Assembly (NCBI RefSeq): GCF_900199205.1
Contig: NZ_OBMJ01000001.1
Location: 5,697,001 to 5,761,000 of the forward strand
Source of the DNA: Streptomyces sp. 1331.2
Lineage (GTDB): Bacteria > Actinomycetota > Actinomycetes > Streptomycetales > Streptomycetaceae
DNA length: 64,000 nt
Reading direction: 5' to 3'
The notes below the pieces were generated by a model, which was not told the origin of the DNA, did no database searches, and saw only the letters and a list, made by a program, of their open reading frames with translations. Below are positions 30,970-39,227 of the stretch, piece after piece (positions within the stretch are counted from its first letter, which is position 1; each line of letters starts with the position of its first letter). A program made the position numbers and the translations under genes.

Positions 30970-31563
30970 ATGCCCAGACCACCCCGCCACGACGAAGCCT
31001 CCCTTCTCGACGCCGCCGTCCGCCTCGCCGCCGCCGGTGGACCGGCCGCCGTCACGATGTCCGCCGTGGCCCGCGAGAGCGGCGCGCCGAACGGCTCCGT
31101 CTACCACCGCTTCCCCCAACGCGCCGCGCTTCTGGCCGAGTTGTGGCTGCGTTCGCTGGGCGACTTCCACGCCGCCTACCTGCCGGTCTTCGCGGAGCAC
31201 GCCGAACCGCACCGGGCCGCCGGGGCGGCGGCCCGTCAGGTCGTCGCCTGGAGCCGGGCCCACCGCGACCTGGCCGTCGTCCTGCTGCACGGCGCGGAGG
31301 CCTTCGGCCGGGCCGAGTGGCCGCCGGAGCAGCAGCAGCGCGAACGGCAGGCCGCGGAGCAGGTGCGGGAGGCGCTGGCCGGGCTCGCCGAGCGGCTCGG
31401 CGCCGCGACACCGCTGGACCTCGACCGGGTCAACCTCGCCGTGGTCGGCCTCCCGCTCGCCGTCGTCCGGCGCCACCTGCGCGCGGGCACCCCGCTGCCC
31501 GCGCACGCGGAGGAGCTGGCCGAGCGCGGAGCGATCGACCTGCTGCGCGGAGGTACGCCGTAG
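30970..31563 (+). CDS. TetR-family regulator
   Basis: 197 residues from ATG 30970; an upstream in-frame ATG lies inside the palindrome and is less likely. N-terminal HTH: VTMSAVARESGAPNGSVYHR then FPQRAALLAELW. The ligand domain has no recognisable signature. It probably represses itself and the SRPBCC gene at 30905 through the 18-bp palindrome. Confidence 0.9.
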   Translation: MPRPPRHDEASLLDAAVRLAAAGGPAAVTMSAVARESGAPNGSVYHRFPQRAALLAELWLRSLGDFHAAYLPVFAEHAEPHRAAGAAARQVVAWSRAHRDLAVVLLHGAEAFGRAEWPPEQQQRERQAAEQVREALAGLAERLGAATPLDLDRVNLAVVGLPLAVVRRHLRAGTPLPAHAEELAERGAIDLLRGGTP

Positions 31564-31637
31564 GACCGTCGGATCGTCACCGGCCCGGTTTGACGGTCCG
31601 AGGAACTGCTGTGCGTCGCGTGGCCGTTGGTGCTGGT

Positions 31638-32159
31638 GTGACTGACGAACCGATCGCCCTCAGCCCGATCACCGAGACCGACCTCCCGCAGTTGGAGGCG
31701 CTGCTCGGCGACCCCGAACAGCTGGGCCCGTTCCAGTGGTACGGCTGGCGTGACCCCGGCCGGTTCCGCCGCACCTGGGCCGAGAACGGCCTGCTCTCCG
31801 ACGAGTGGTCGTTGCTCGCGGTGCGGGCCGGGGGCGAGTTCGCGGGCTTCGTCATGTGGCGCCGGGTGAACGTCGCAAACAACTCCTGGTACTGGAACAT
31901 CGGCATCCAGCTCCGCGCCGAGATGCGCGGCCGTGGCATCGGCAGCGAGGCCCAACGCCTGCTGGTGGACTACCTGTTCGCGCATTCGCCGGTGATGCGG
32001 CTGGAGGCGGACACCGACCCCGCCAACCACGCCGAGCAGCGCGCCCTGGAGAAGGCCGGCTTCCGTCGCGAGGGGATACGGCGCAGCATCACCTTCCGGG
32101 GCGGAGAGTGGTGCGACGGCGTCGTCTACGGCCTGCTGCGGACGGACCCGCGTCCCTGA
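31638..32159 (+). CDS. GNAT-family N-acetyltransferase (RimJ/RimL-like)
   Basis: 173 residues from GTG 31638 (MTDEPIALSPITETDLPQLE). GTG 31611 with GAGGA 6 nt upstream would add nine residues and is a real alternative. The acetyl-CoA loop is LRAEMRGRGIGSEAQRLLVD and the alpha4 segment NHAEQRALEKAGFRREGIRR; the order fits the RimJ/RimL type. The acceptor is unknown. Confidence 0.85.
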   Translation: MTDEPIALSPITETDLPQLEALLGDPEQLGPFQWYGWRDPGRFRRTWAENGLLSDEWSLLAVRAGGEFAGFVMWRRVNVANNSWYWNIGIQLRAEMRGRGIGSEAQRLLVDYLFAHSPVMRLEADTDPANHAEQRALEKAGFRREGIRRSITFRGGEWCDGVVYGLLRTDPRP

Positions 32160-32197
32160 GCGGTCGGGTTTTCCGGAGTCCTGCGGGGTGTGGTCGT

Positions 32198-32245
32198 GCT
32201 GCCCGTGCGGCGGAGGACCCCCAGCGGTCCGCAAGCACGGGCAGC
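32198..32245. terminator. hairpin between convergent genes
   Basis: GCTGCCCGTGC (32198-32208) pairs perfectly with GCACGGGCAGC (32235-32245), with a GGACC/GGTCC inner stem. It lies between the convergent GNAT and DUF4287 genes. Confidence 0.7.
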
Positions 32246-32290
32246 CCGCCGGGGTCGGGTGTGAGCCACGGAGCTCACGCCTGACCCGGG

Positions 32291-32503
32291 TCAGTCGCTG
32301 CCGCGTTCGGCGAGGGTGTGGGCGACAAGGGCGTTGGCGTGCCCGTGACCGAGGCCGTGTTCGGACTTGAGCCACGCGACGAGTTCCATGTGCTTGGTCA
32401 GGGGAGAGGTGCGGATCAACTCCTTCCACTGCTCGATCGGGCGGCCGTACTTCTTCTCGATCGACGGGAAGTAGCTGGCGGGGCCTTTCACCGGTGCGGT
32501 CAT
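32291..32503 (-). CDS. DUF4287 domain-containing protein
   Basis: 70 residues: KGPASYFPSIEKKYGRPIEQ then WKELI, and KHMELVAWLKSEHGLGHGHA then NALVAHTL, the full DUF4287 domain. Function unknown; often found alone or fused to a DUF5655 domain. Confidence 0.9.
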   Translation of the reverse strand: MTAPVKGPASYFPSIEKKYGRPIEQWKELIRTSPLTKHMELVAWLKSEHGLGHGHANALVAHTLAERGSD

Positions 32504-32572
32504 GATGCGGTGTCCTGTCTGTCTGAGTGCGGTGGTTTCGAGTTGCGGCTGTGTGTGCGGGAGCGGGAGCCG

Positions 32573-33244
32573 CTATCGCCGTGAGGTCGGGGCGAGGCCG
32601 GCCAGCTGGGCGAGCGCTGCCGTGAGGGCGAGCAGGCCGAGGCCGGCGGCGACGGTGAAGGCCGCGACCGTGGTGGCGGAGCCGGCGAACCCGGCGATGA
32701 CCACCAGCGGCAGGACGCGGTAGGCCAGGGCCCAGCCACTCCGTCCCCGCGTGGCGAAGTGCCGCGCCAGCGCGAAGAACGCGGCGCACAGCGCGAGGTA
32801 GCCCACGGTGCCGCTGAGCATGTGGACCGTTCCGTGCCCACTCAGTACGGCCAGACCGTCCGCGGTACCGGCCGGGAAGCCCGCGCCGGGGTCCGCCGTG
32901 AACACCCCGGCGAGCAGGAAGGACGCGCCGAACAGGCCGACCAGGCGCGGCGCCCAGGTGCCGCCGGCGGTACGGCCGATCACCCGCCGCAGGCCCACCG
33001 CGCCGGCGGTGACCAGCGTGCCGGTGACCAGGAAGCTGGCGACCTGGATCCAGCCCGGCGAGCCGAGGCTGAGCTGGCTGATGGCGTTTCGGGTGAAGTC
33101 GAAGCCGGTGCGGGTAAGGCCCTCGATCACCCCCACCCCCAGGAACAGCGGGCCTGCCGCCGCGCCGCAAGCGAGCAGCGTGCGGGTGGCGAGCGTGGTC
33201 GAGGCAGCGCGGCTGGTGAACGGTGCGCGGATCGCCTGCGTCAT
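32573..33244 (-). CDS. DUF998 membrane protein
   Basis: 223 residues from ATG 33244, preceded by GGGG. Six hydrophobic segments; DFTRNAISQLSLGSPGWIQV is the DUF998 signature loop. Function unknown. It is divergent from a TetR gene across three tandem operator-like repeats, so it is the likely target of that regulator. Confidence 0.88.
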   Translation of the reverse strand: MTQAIRAPFTSRAASTTLATRTLLACGAAAGPLFLGVGVIEGLTRTGFDFTRNAISQLSLGSPGWIQVASFLVTGTLVTAGAVGLRRVIGRTAGGTWAPRLVGLFGASFLLAGVFTADPGAGFPAGTADGLAVLSGHGTVHMLSGTVGYLALCAAFFALARHFATRGRSGWALAYRVLPLVVIAGFAGSATTVAAFTVAAGLGLLALTAALAQLAGLAPTSRR

Positions 33245-33275
33245 GAAATCCCCCTGGGCCGAGATCAAGCTCGGA

Positions 33276-33341
33276 ACTGGACGGTACAGTACCTGCGGAA
33301 CTGGACGGTACGGTACCCAACGAAGAACTGGACTGTCCAGT
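33276..33341. promoter_or_regulatory. three tandem TetR operator copies
   Basis: ACTGGACGGTACAGT (33276-33290), ACTGGACGGTACGGT (33300-33314) and ACTGGACTGTCCAGT (33327-33341) are spaced 24 and 27 bp. The third is a perfect palindrome and the others are degenerate. They occupy the gap between the divergent DUF998 and TetR genes. Confidence 0.85.
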
Positions 33342-33382
33342 ACTCTGAGCCGGAAGAGCCAGAAGAGCCAGAAGGAGGAGGC

Positions 33383-34006
33383 ATGGAAGCACCGGAATCC
33401 GGTGGCCGCTCGGCCCGCAAGCACCAGGCGATCATGGCGGCCGCGACGGCGGTGTTCATGGCGAAGGGTTACGCCGGCACGAGCATGGACGACATCGCCA
33501 AGCTGGCCGCCGTGTCCAAGCAGACGGTGTACAAGCACTTCGCCGACAAGGAGAAGCTGTTCGCCGAGATCGTCCTGGCCACCACCGACCGGATCGAGGC
33601 CATGATCGACCTGGTGGCCGACATCCCCGGCGACGCGGACTCACTGGAGGAGAACCTGCTCCGGCTGGCCCGCCAGTTCCTGACCACCCTCACCCAGCCC
33701 CAGGTGCTCCAGTTGCGGCGCCTCATCATCGCCAATGCCGACACCTTCCCCGACCTGGGCGCCGCCTGGTACCAGCAGGGCTTCGAGCGGGTACTGGCCA
33801 CCCTGGCCGACACCTTCGGACGCCTGGCCGACCGGGGTCTGCTGCGGATCGAGGACCCGCTCCTGGCCGCCAACCACTTCTCCGGCCTGCTGCTGTGGAT
33901 CCCGGTGAACAAGGCCATGTTCCACGGCAGCCCGCAGCACAACGAGGCCGAACTCGATCACTACGCCGTTGCCGGCGTCCGGGTCTTCCTCGCCGCGTAC
34001 CGCTGA
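33383..34006 (+). CDS. TetR-family regulator
   Basis: 207 residues from ATG 33383, with GGAGGAG 4 nt upstream. HTH: GTSMDDIAKLAAVSKQTVYK then HFADKEKLF, followed by a TetR_C-type ligand domain with ATTDRIEAMIDLVADIPGD and LQLRRLIIANADTFPDLG (AefR-like). It probably controls the divergent DUF998 gene through the three upstream repeats. Confidence 0.92.
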   Translation: MEAPESGGRSARKHQAIMAAATAVFMAKGYAGTSMDDIAKLAAVSKQTVYKHFADKEKLFAEIVLATTDRIEAMIDLVADIPGDADSLEENLLRLARQFLTTLTQPQVLQLRRLIIANADTFPDLGAAWYQQGFERVLATLADTFGRLADRGLLRIEDPLLAANHFSGLLLWIPVNKAMFHGSPQHNEAELDHYAVAGVRVFLAAYR

Positions 34007-34047
34007 TCCCGCATTCCGCTCAGGCGGCGGAGTTGCGAAGCCGACTG

Positions 34048-34974
34048 TCAGGCGACGCCGAACCACTCCTCGGCGAGGGCGTCCAGCGTGCGGGCGGACG
34101 GTCTCAACTCCCTGAGGTACCAAGGCAGATTGCTGTACACGTGCAGCAGCGTGTACGCCATCAGCAGGCGGGGGTCGAAGGGGTGGCCGTACGCGGCCAG
34201 GAGCCGGCCGAGCAGCTGCCGGTCGCCGCGGGTGGTGAAGAGGCCGACCGCGACGAGGTCGTAGGCCGGGTCGCCGATCATCGCGGGCTCGAAGTCGATC
34301 AGGCCGGTGAGGCGCCAGCCGGTGGCCGGGTCGGTGAGCAGGTGCTCGCGCATGAACTCGGTGTGCAGCAGGGCCCGTCGGGGAGTGGCGGTCGGCGGCG
34401 GGGCGGCGGCGAGGAAGTCGGGGATCTGCTCGGCCCAGGCCTCGGGCAGGCCGCGTTCGCGCTGCCGGGCGACGGCGCCGGCCCGCTGGCGGGCCAGGAA
34501 GGCCGGCCAGTCGCCGGGGCCGAGGGCGTCGGCGAGCGGTTCGGGGTCGAGGGCGTGCAGGGCGGCCAGCGCCTCGCCGCAGTCGTGGGCGATGCGTACC
34601 CGGTCGGGCTGCGGGAGGCGCGGCCAGGCGGGGGCGAGGCCTTCGCCGGGCAGCCGGGACATCAGGATGTAGCGCCAGCCGTTGACGTACTCCCCGGCGT
34701 CGCGGAGCGCCGGGGTGGGGACGGGCAGCGCGCCGTACAGCCGGTCGAGGACGCGCTGTTCGGTGAGGCCGTCCCGGGCGCTGGCAGCCGGGAACAGCTT
34801 GAGGACGTGCTCGTCGCCCACCGCGTAGACCGGGACGGAGCCCTCCGCGAAGCGTTCCAGCGGCAGGCCGCCGACGCCGAGCCGGGCGCACAGGGCCTCG
34901 GCGCCGGGGCGCATCACCGACTCGTCGGGGACGACCGCGTCCCACTGCTCGTCCGTCTCCACCACAGGCAGCAT
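34048..34974 (-). CDS. APH-like phosphotransferase family protein
   Basis: 308 residues from ATG 34974. Kinase-like fold: N-lobe LERFAEGSVPVYAVGDEHVL then KLFP, catalytic loop LLHTEFMREHLLTD where HTE replaces the usual HGD, and metal loop LIDFEPAMIGDPAYDL. The HGD-to-HTE change removes the canonical catalytic Asp in its normal place, although Glu may substitute. The substrate is unknown, and resistance should not be assumed. Confidence 0.82.
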   Translation of the reverse strand: MLPVVETDEQWDAVVPDESVMRPGAEALCARLGVGGLPLERFAEGSVPVYAVGDEHVLKLFPAASARDGLTEQRVLDRLYGALPVPTPALRDAGEYVNGWRYILMSRLPGEGLAPAWPRLPQPDRVRIAHDCGEALAALHALDPEPLADALGPGDWPAFLARQRAGAVARQRERGLPEAWAEQIPDFLAAAPPPTATPRRALLHTEFMREHLLTDPATGWRLTGLIDFEPAMIGDPAYDLVAVGLFTTRGDRQLLGRLLAAYGHPFDPRLLMAYTLLHVYSNLPWYLRELRPSARTLDALAEEWFGVA

Positions 34975-35050
34975 GGGCGCACGGTAGGCAGCCCGGACCG
35001 GCGGCGGCAAAGGGTTTTCACCGCCCGACGCGACGGCGGCGGAGGGGCTT

Positions 35051-35599
35051 TCACCGCCCCGGCAGGCGGCTGCCGCAGGCGTCGGCGGCCGGGGAGACCG
35101 GTTCGGGCCCGTCGGCCGGGTCGCGGGTGAGCAGGTAGCGGGCGCCGGGGCCGGCCTCGCCGGCGCGGTCGCCGGCGTTGTAGAGGGCGCAACGGGACAG
35201 CGAGAGGCAGCCGCAGCCGATGCAGCCGGACAGCTTGAGCTTCAGCAGTTCGAGCTCGGCGATCTGCTCGTCGATCCGGCTCTGCCAGGACTCGGCGACC
35301 CGGTCCCACTCGGTGCCGCTGGGGGCGGGGCGCTCGGGGAGGCGGTCGAGGGCGACCTTCGCCTCGTCCAGGGAGAGGCCGACCCGCTGGGCGGCGCGGA
35401 TGAAGGCGATCCGGCGCAGGGTGCCGCGGGTGTAGCGGCGTTGGCCGCCGGAGGTGCGGGTGGCGTGGATCAGGCCGAGGCTCTCGTAGTAGCGCAAGGC
35501 GGACGCGGCGAGGCCGCTGCGGTCGGCGAGTTGGCCGATGGTGAGCAGGTCGGCGTGGTGCGGGCCGGTGGTGCGGCGGCCGTCGGGATGGGCGGTCAT
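35051..35599 (-). CDS. soxR: redox-sensitive activator SoxR
   Basis: 182 residues. MerR-type HTH: LTIGQLADRSGLAASALRYY then ESLGLIHATRTSGGQRRY. The [2Fe-2S] cluster ligands are Cys126, Cys129, Cys131 and Cys137 in CIGCGCLSLSRC, the exact SoxR spacing. In Streptomyces SoxR senses redox-active compounds, including own-made quinones, rather than superoxide. It is divergent from the transketolase gene and shares a SoxR-box-like dyad. Confidence 0.95.
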   Translation of the reverse strand: MTAHPDGRRTTGPHHADLLTIGQLADRSGLAASALRYYESLGLIHATRTSGGQRRYTRGTLRRIAFIRAAQRVGLSLDEAKVALDRLPERPAPSGTEWDRVAESWQSRIDEQIAELELLKLKLSGCIGCGCLSLSRCALYNAGDRAGEAGPGARYLLTRDPADGPEPVSPAADACGSRLPGR

Positions 35600-35618
35600 G
35601 GGAACCCACTGTAACCGC

Positions 35619-35640
35619 TTGACCTCAAGCTGGCTTTAAG
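35619..35640. promoter_or_regulatory. SoxR box
   Basis: TTGACCTCAAGCTGGCTTTA then AG holds a dyad, CTCAAGC / GCTTTAAG, in the gap between the soxR and transketolase start codons. It resembles the TTGACCTCAAG half-site of known SoxR boxes, where the regulator sits in a stretched promoter spacer. Confidence 0.75.
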
Positions 35641-35656
35641 TTGCACCATCGTGGTC

Positions 35657-36370
35657 ATGACGACGAACGCAACCGCCGAAACCCCCACCGAGAGCCGCTT
35701 CGAGGACCTGCCGGCCCTGATGGGCCTGATGACCGGCGACGAGAAGCACGGCCCCGCCGCCACCTCCACCCTGGACGCCCTCTGGGTGCTGTACGACCGG
35801 GTGTTGCGGGTCAGCCCGGCCGGCGCCGGGGCCCAGGACCGTGACCGCTTCCTGCTCTCCAAGGGCCACGGCCCGATGGCCTACTACGCCGTGCTCGCGG
35901 CCAAGGGCTTCATCGACCCCGCGGTGCTGCCGAGCTTCGGCGGCTACGACTCGCCGCTCGGCCACCACCCGGACCGCACGCTGATCCCGGGCGTGGAGAT
36001 CGCCTCCGGCTCGCTCGGCCACGGCCTGCCGCTGGCCGTCGGCACGGCGCTCGGGCTGCGGGCGCAGGGCCTGACCGACCCGGCGGTGTGGGTGCTGGTC
36101 GGCGACGCCGAGTTCGACGAGGGCTCCAACGGCGAGGCGGTGGCCTTCGCCGGGGCGTACGGACTGGACCGGCTGCACGTGGTGGTGATCGACAACTCCT
36201 CGGCCACGCACGGCTGGCGGGGCGGGATCGCGGCCAGGTTCGAGGCCGAGGGCTGGTCGGCCGCGACGGTCGACGGGCGCGATCACGAGGCGCTGCACCG
36301 CGCCTTCACCGCCGAGCACCCGGGCCGCCCGCACGTGGTGGTCGCCCGGGTCGAGCCCAAGGACTCCTGA
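35657..36370 (+). CDS. transketolase-like subunit, N-terminal (TPP-binding) half
   Basis: 237 residues from ATG 35657; GTG 35651 is an alternative. TPP-binding transketolase N domain: LLSKGHGPMAYYAVLAAKGF, GSLGHGLPLAVGTALGLRAQ and the metal/TPP motif GDAEFDEGSNGEAVAFAGAY. The catalytic Pyr domain is encoded by the separate gene at 36529. Such split transketolases carry out sugar or ketol transfers, sometimes in secondary metabolism; the reaction here is unknown. The SoxR box directly upstream suggests redox control. Confidence 0.88.
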   Translation: MTTNATAETPTESRFEDLPALMGLMTGDEKHGPAATSTLDALWVLYDRVLRVSPAGAGAQDRDRFLLSKGHGPMAYYAVLAAKGFIDPAVLPSFGGYDSPLGHHPDRTLIPGVEIASGSLGHGLPLAVGTALGLRAQGLTDPAVWVLVGDAEFDEGSNGEAVAFAGAYGLDRLHVVVIDNSSATHGWRGGIAARFEAEGWSAATVDGRDHEALHRAFTAEHPGRPHVVVARVEPKDS

Positions 36371-36466
36371 GCCCAAGGACTCTGAGCGCAAGGACTCCTG
36401 AGCGCCAGAACGCCTGAGCGCCAGGACTCCTGAGCGCAAGGACTCCTGAGCCCGAGGATTCCTGAG
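36355..36466 (+). repeat. 16-bp x7 tandem repeat between transketolase halves
   Basis: Seven copies of a 16-bp unit (GCCCAAGGACTCCTGA consensus, variants GCGCAAGG/GCGCCAGA). The first copy encodes the last codons and TGA stop of the N-terminal subunit, and every copy repeats TGA. It ends 62 bp before the C-terminal subunit's ATG. Confidence 0.9.
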
Positions 36467-36528
36467 CACGTCCCGTACGCACCGAGCCACGACACCACAC
36501 GACGCACACCCCGAGAGGACCCCCACCG

Positions 36529-37422
36529 ATGGACACCATGCGCGACCGCTTCGTCGACGTCACCACCCGCCTGCTGGACGAGGACCCCCGCCTGGCCGTG
36601 GTGCTGGCCGACATCACCGCAGCCGCCTTCGCCCCCGCCCAGGAACGCCATCCCGACCGGGTGGTCAACGTCGGCATCCGCGAACAGCTGCTGATCGGCG
36701 CGGCCGGCGGCCTGGCGCTCACCGGGATGCGCCCGATCGCCCACACCTTCGCCAGCTTCCTGATCGAACGGCCCTTCGAGCAGGTCAAGTTGGACCTGGT
36801 CCACCAGGGCGTCGGCGCCGTCCTGGTCAGCGCGGCCGGCTCGTACGACTGGCCGGCCGGCGGCCGCACCCACATGTCCCCGGGCGACGTCGCGCTGCTG
36901 GACACCCTGCCGGACTGGACCGTCCACGTCCCCGGCCACCCGGACGAGGCCGAGCAACTGCTGCGCCACGCCTACGCCGACGGCGACCGCAACGTGTACG
37001 TCCGGCTGTCGGCGCACCAGAACGACGCCGCCGTGGCCGTGGAGCCGGGCCGCTTCACCACGGTCCGCCAGGGCTCGCGCGGTGTGGTGCTGGCCGTCGG
37101 GCCGATGCTGGACGCGGTGCTCGCCGCGACCGAGGGCCTGGACGTCACGGTGCTGTACGCGGCGACGGTGCGCCCCTTCGACGCCGCCGGGCTGCGCGCG
37201 GCGGTCGGCGACCGGGCGGACGTGGTGCTGGTCGAGCCGTACCTGGCGGGCACCTCGGCGAGCGAGGCGCACGCGGCGCTGGTCGACCGCCCGCACCGGG
37301 TGCTGGGCCTGGGCGTGCCGCGCGAGGAGCACCGGCACTACGGCTCGATCGCGGAGCACCTGGCCGCGTACGGCCTGGACGCGCCCGCGCTGCGCGAGCG
37401 GATCGGCACCTTCCTCTGGTGA
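36529..37422 (+). CDS. transketolase-like subunit, C-terminal (Pyr) half
   Basis: 297 residues. Transket_pyr domain: MRDRFVDVTTRLLDEDPRLA, VVNVGIREQLLIGAAGGLAL (the conserved Glu of the Pyr domain is in IREQ) and SYDWPAGGRTHMSPGDVALL, followed by a C-terminal domain with VLYAATVRPFDAAGLR. It needs the 35657 product as partner. GAGAGGA precedes the ATG. Confidence 0.9.
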   Translation: MDTMRDRFVDVTTRLLDEDPRLAVVLADITAAAFAPAQERHPDRVVNVGIREQLLIGAAGGLALTGMRPIAHTFASFLIERPFEQVKLDLVHQGVGAVLVSAAGSYDWPAGGRTHMSPGDVALLDTLPDWTVHVPGHPDEAEQLLRHAYADGDRNVYVRLSAHQNDAAVAVEPGRFTTVRQGSRGVVLAVGPMLDAVLAATEGLDVTVLYAATVRPFDAAGLRAAVGDRADVVLVEPYLAGTSASEAHAALVDRPHRVLGLGVPREEHRHYGSIAEHLAAYGLDAPALRERIGTFLW

Positions 37423-37424
37423 GC

Positions 37425-37460
37425 GCCGCCCGAGCCGCCCGAGCCGCCCGAGCCGCCCGA
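37425..37460 (+). repeat. 9-bp x4 tandem repeat after the transketolase stop
   Basis: Four perfect copies of GCCGCCCGA starting 2 bp after the TGA at 37420-37422, followed by degenerate copies reaching the treZ stop. Confidence 0.9.
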
Positions 37461-37478
37461 GCCCCCCACCCGCCCGAG

Positions 37479-39227
37479 CTACCCGGCGACCACGGCGGCC
37501 ACCGCGACCACGGCCACCGCGTCCGCACCCAGCCGCACCGTCGCGCCGTCCAGCGCCGCCGGCCCGAAGGCCGCGACCACCTCCCGCCCGGCGGCCCCCA
37601 GCGGCAGCACGGCCTCGGCCGGCCCGAGGTTGACCGCGACCCGGTACGGCCCGCGGTGCACGACGATCCAGCCCGCCGCCTCGTCGTACGACGTCCGCAC
37701 CGCGCCGAGGTCCGGGTCGGCGAGTTCCGGCCGTTCGCGCCGCAGCCGGATCAACGTCCGGTACCAGTCGAGCAGTTCGGTGTGCGGGGAGCGCCGGGGC
37801 TCGGTCCAGTCGAGGACGGAGCGCAGGACGGTGGCGGGCTCCTGCGGGTCGGGGACGGCCTCGGCGGCCCAGCCGTGTTCGGCGAACTCCCGTCGCCGGC
37901 CCCGGCGGACGGCTTCGGCGAGGTCCGGGTCGGTGTGGTCGGTGAAGTACTGCCAGGGGGTGGCGGCGCCCCATTCCTCGCCCATGAACAGCATCGGGGT
38001 GAACGGCGAGGTGAGGACGAGCGCGGCGCCGCAGGCGAGCCGGCCGGCCGGGAGCGTGGTGGAGATGCGGTCGCCGAGCGCCCGGTTGCCGACCTGGTCG
38101 TGGGTCTGCAGGTAGCCGAGGAGGCGGTGGCCTTCGCCGGTGGGGAACGGGCGCCCGTGGCTGCGGCCGCGGAAGGAGGACCAGGTGCCGTCGTGGAAGT
38201 ACCCGCGGGTGAGCGTCCTGGCGACGGCGGCGAGCGGTTCGCGGGCGAAGTCGGCGTAGTAGCCCTGGGATTCGCCGGTGAGCGCGCAGTGCAGGGCGTG
38301 GTGGAAGTCGTCGTTCCACTGGGCGGTGAGGCCCTGGCCGCCGGCCTCGCGCGGGGCGGTGGTGCGGGGGGAGTTGAGGTCGGACTCGGCGACCAGGAAC
38401 AGCGGCCGGTTCGTCGCGACCGCCAACTTCCCGACCTCGTCGGAGAGTTCTTCGAGGAAGTGGACCGCCCGGTCGTCCGCGAGGGCGTGCACGGCGTCCA
38501 GTCGCAGCCCGTCGATCCGGTAGTCGCGCAGCCAGGCCAGTGCGCTGCCGATGAGGTAGGCGCGCACCTCGTCCGAGCCGGGCGCGTCCAGGTTGACCGC
38601 GGAGCCCCACGGGGTGTGGTGCCGGTCGGTGAAGTACGGGCCGTACGCGGGAAGGTGGTTGCCGGACGGGCCGAGGTGGTTGTGCACGACGTCCAGCACC
38701 ACGCCGAGGCCCTTGCGGTGTGCCGCGTCCACGAAGCGTTTCAGCCCCTCGGGCCCGCCGTAGGGCTCGTGGACGGCCCAGAGCGAGACCCCGTCGTAGC
38801 CCCAGCCGTGCTTGCCGGGGAACGGGCAGACCGGCATCAGCTCGACGAAGTCGACGCCCAACTCGACCAGGTGGTCGAGGTGTTCGGCGGCCGCCTCGAA
38901 GGTACCGCGCGGGGTGAAGGTGCCGATGTGCAGCTCGTAGAGCACCGCTCCGGGCAGGGCGCGGCCGCGCCAGCCGGTGTGCGACCAGTGGAAGCCGGCG
39001 TGGTCCACCCGGCGGCTGGGGCCGTCCGGGCCGTGCGGCTGCCAGGCCGAGCGCGGGTCGGGCAGCGGCGGGCCGCCGTCGAGCCGGAAGGCGTAGTCAC
39101 CGTCCGGCGCCTCGCCGGACCACCAGCCGTGGCGGTCGGCGCAGCGCGTCAACTCGTGGGCGGAGCCGTCGACTTCGACGGACACGCCGGTCATGGCGTT
39201 GGGCGCCCACACCTGGTAGGCCGGCAT
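37479..39227 (-). CDS. treZ: malto-oligosyltrehalose trehalohydrolase
   Basis: 582 residues from ATG 39227 (MPAYQVWAPNAMTGVSVEVD). N-terminal CBM48-like domain to about 90, then a GH13 barrel: GVDFVELMPVCPFPGKHGWG, DVVHNHLGPSGNH, GLRLDAVHAL (nucleophile Asp), LVAESDLNSP (acid Glu) and LQTHDQVGNRA. It releases trehalose from the end made by TreY. Its start overlaps the treY stop by 1 nt (TGATG), so the two are coupled. The final about 15 residues are Ala/Val-rich. Confidence 0.95.
   Translation of the reverse strand: MPAYQVWAPNAMTGVSVEVDGSAHELTRCADRHGWWSGEAPDGDYAFRLDGGPPLPDPRSAWQPHGPDGPSRRVDHAGFHWSHTGWRGRALPGAVLYELHIGTFTPRGTFEAAAEHLDHLVELGVDFVELMPVCPFPGKHGWGYDGVSLWAVHEPYGGPEGLKRFVDAAHRKGLGVVLDVVHNHLGPSGNHLPAYGPYFTDRHHTPWGSAVNLDAPGSDEVRAYLIGSALAWLRDYRIDGLRLDAVHALADDRAVHFLEELSDEVGKLAVATNRPLFLVAESDLNSPRTTAPREAGGQGLTAQWNDDFHHALHCALTGESQGYYADFAREPLAAVARTLTRGYFHDGTWSSFRGRSHGRPFPTGEGHRLLGYLQTHDQVGNRALGDRISTTLPAGRLACGAALVLTSPFTPMLFMGEEWGAATPWQYFTDHTDPDLAEAVRRGRRREFAEHGWAAEAVPDPQEPATVLRSVLDWTEPRRSPHTELLDWYRTLIRLRRERPELADPDLGAVRTSYDEAAGWIVVHRGPYRVAVNLGPAEAVLPLGAAGREVVAAFGPAALDGATVRLGADAVAVVAVAAVVAG

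Noticed and set aside
34048..34974. Aminoglycoside resistance gene
   Set aside because: Only the general APH fold is seen and the HGD motif is altered; nothing supports a drug substrate.
36355..36466. Possible CRISPR-like array
   Set aside because: Direct head-to-tail 16-bp repeats without spacers and no cas genes; a simple tandem repeat.
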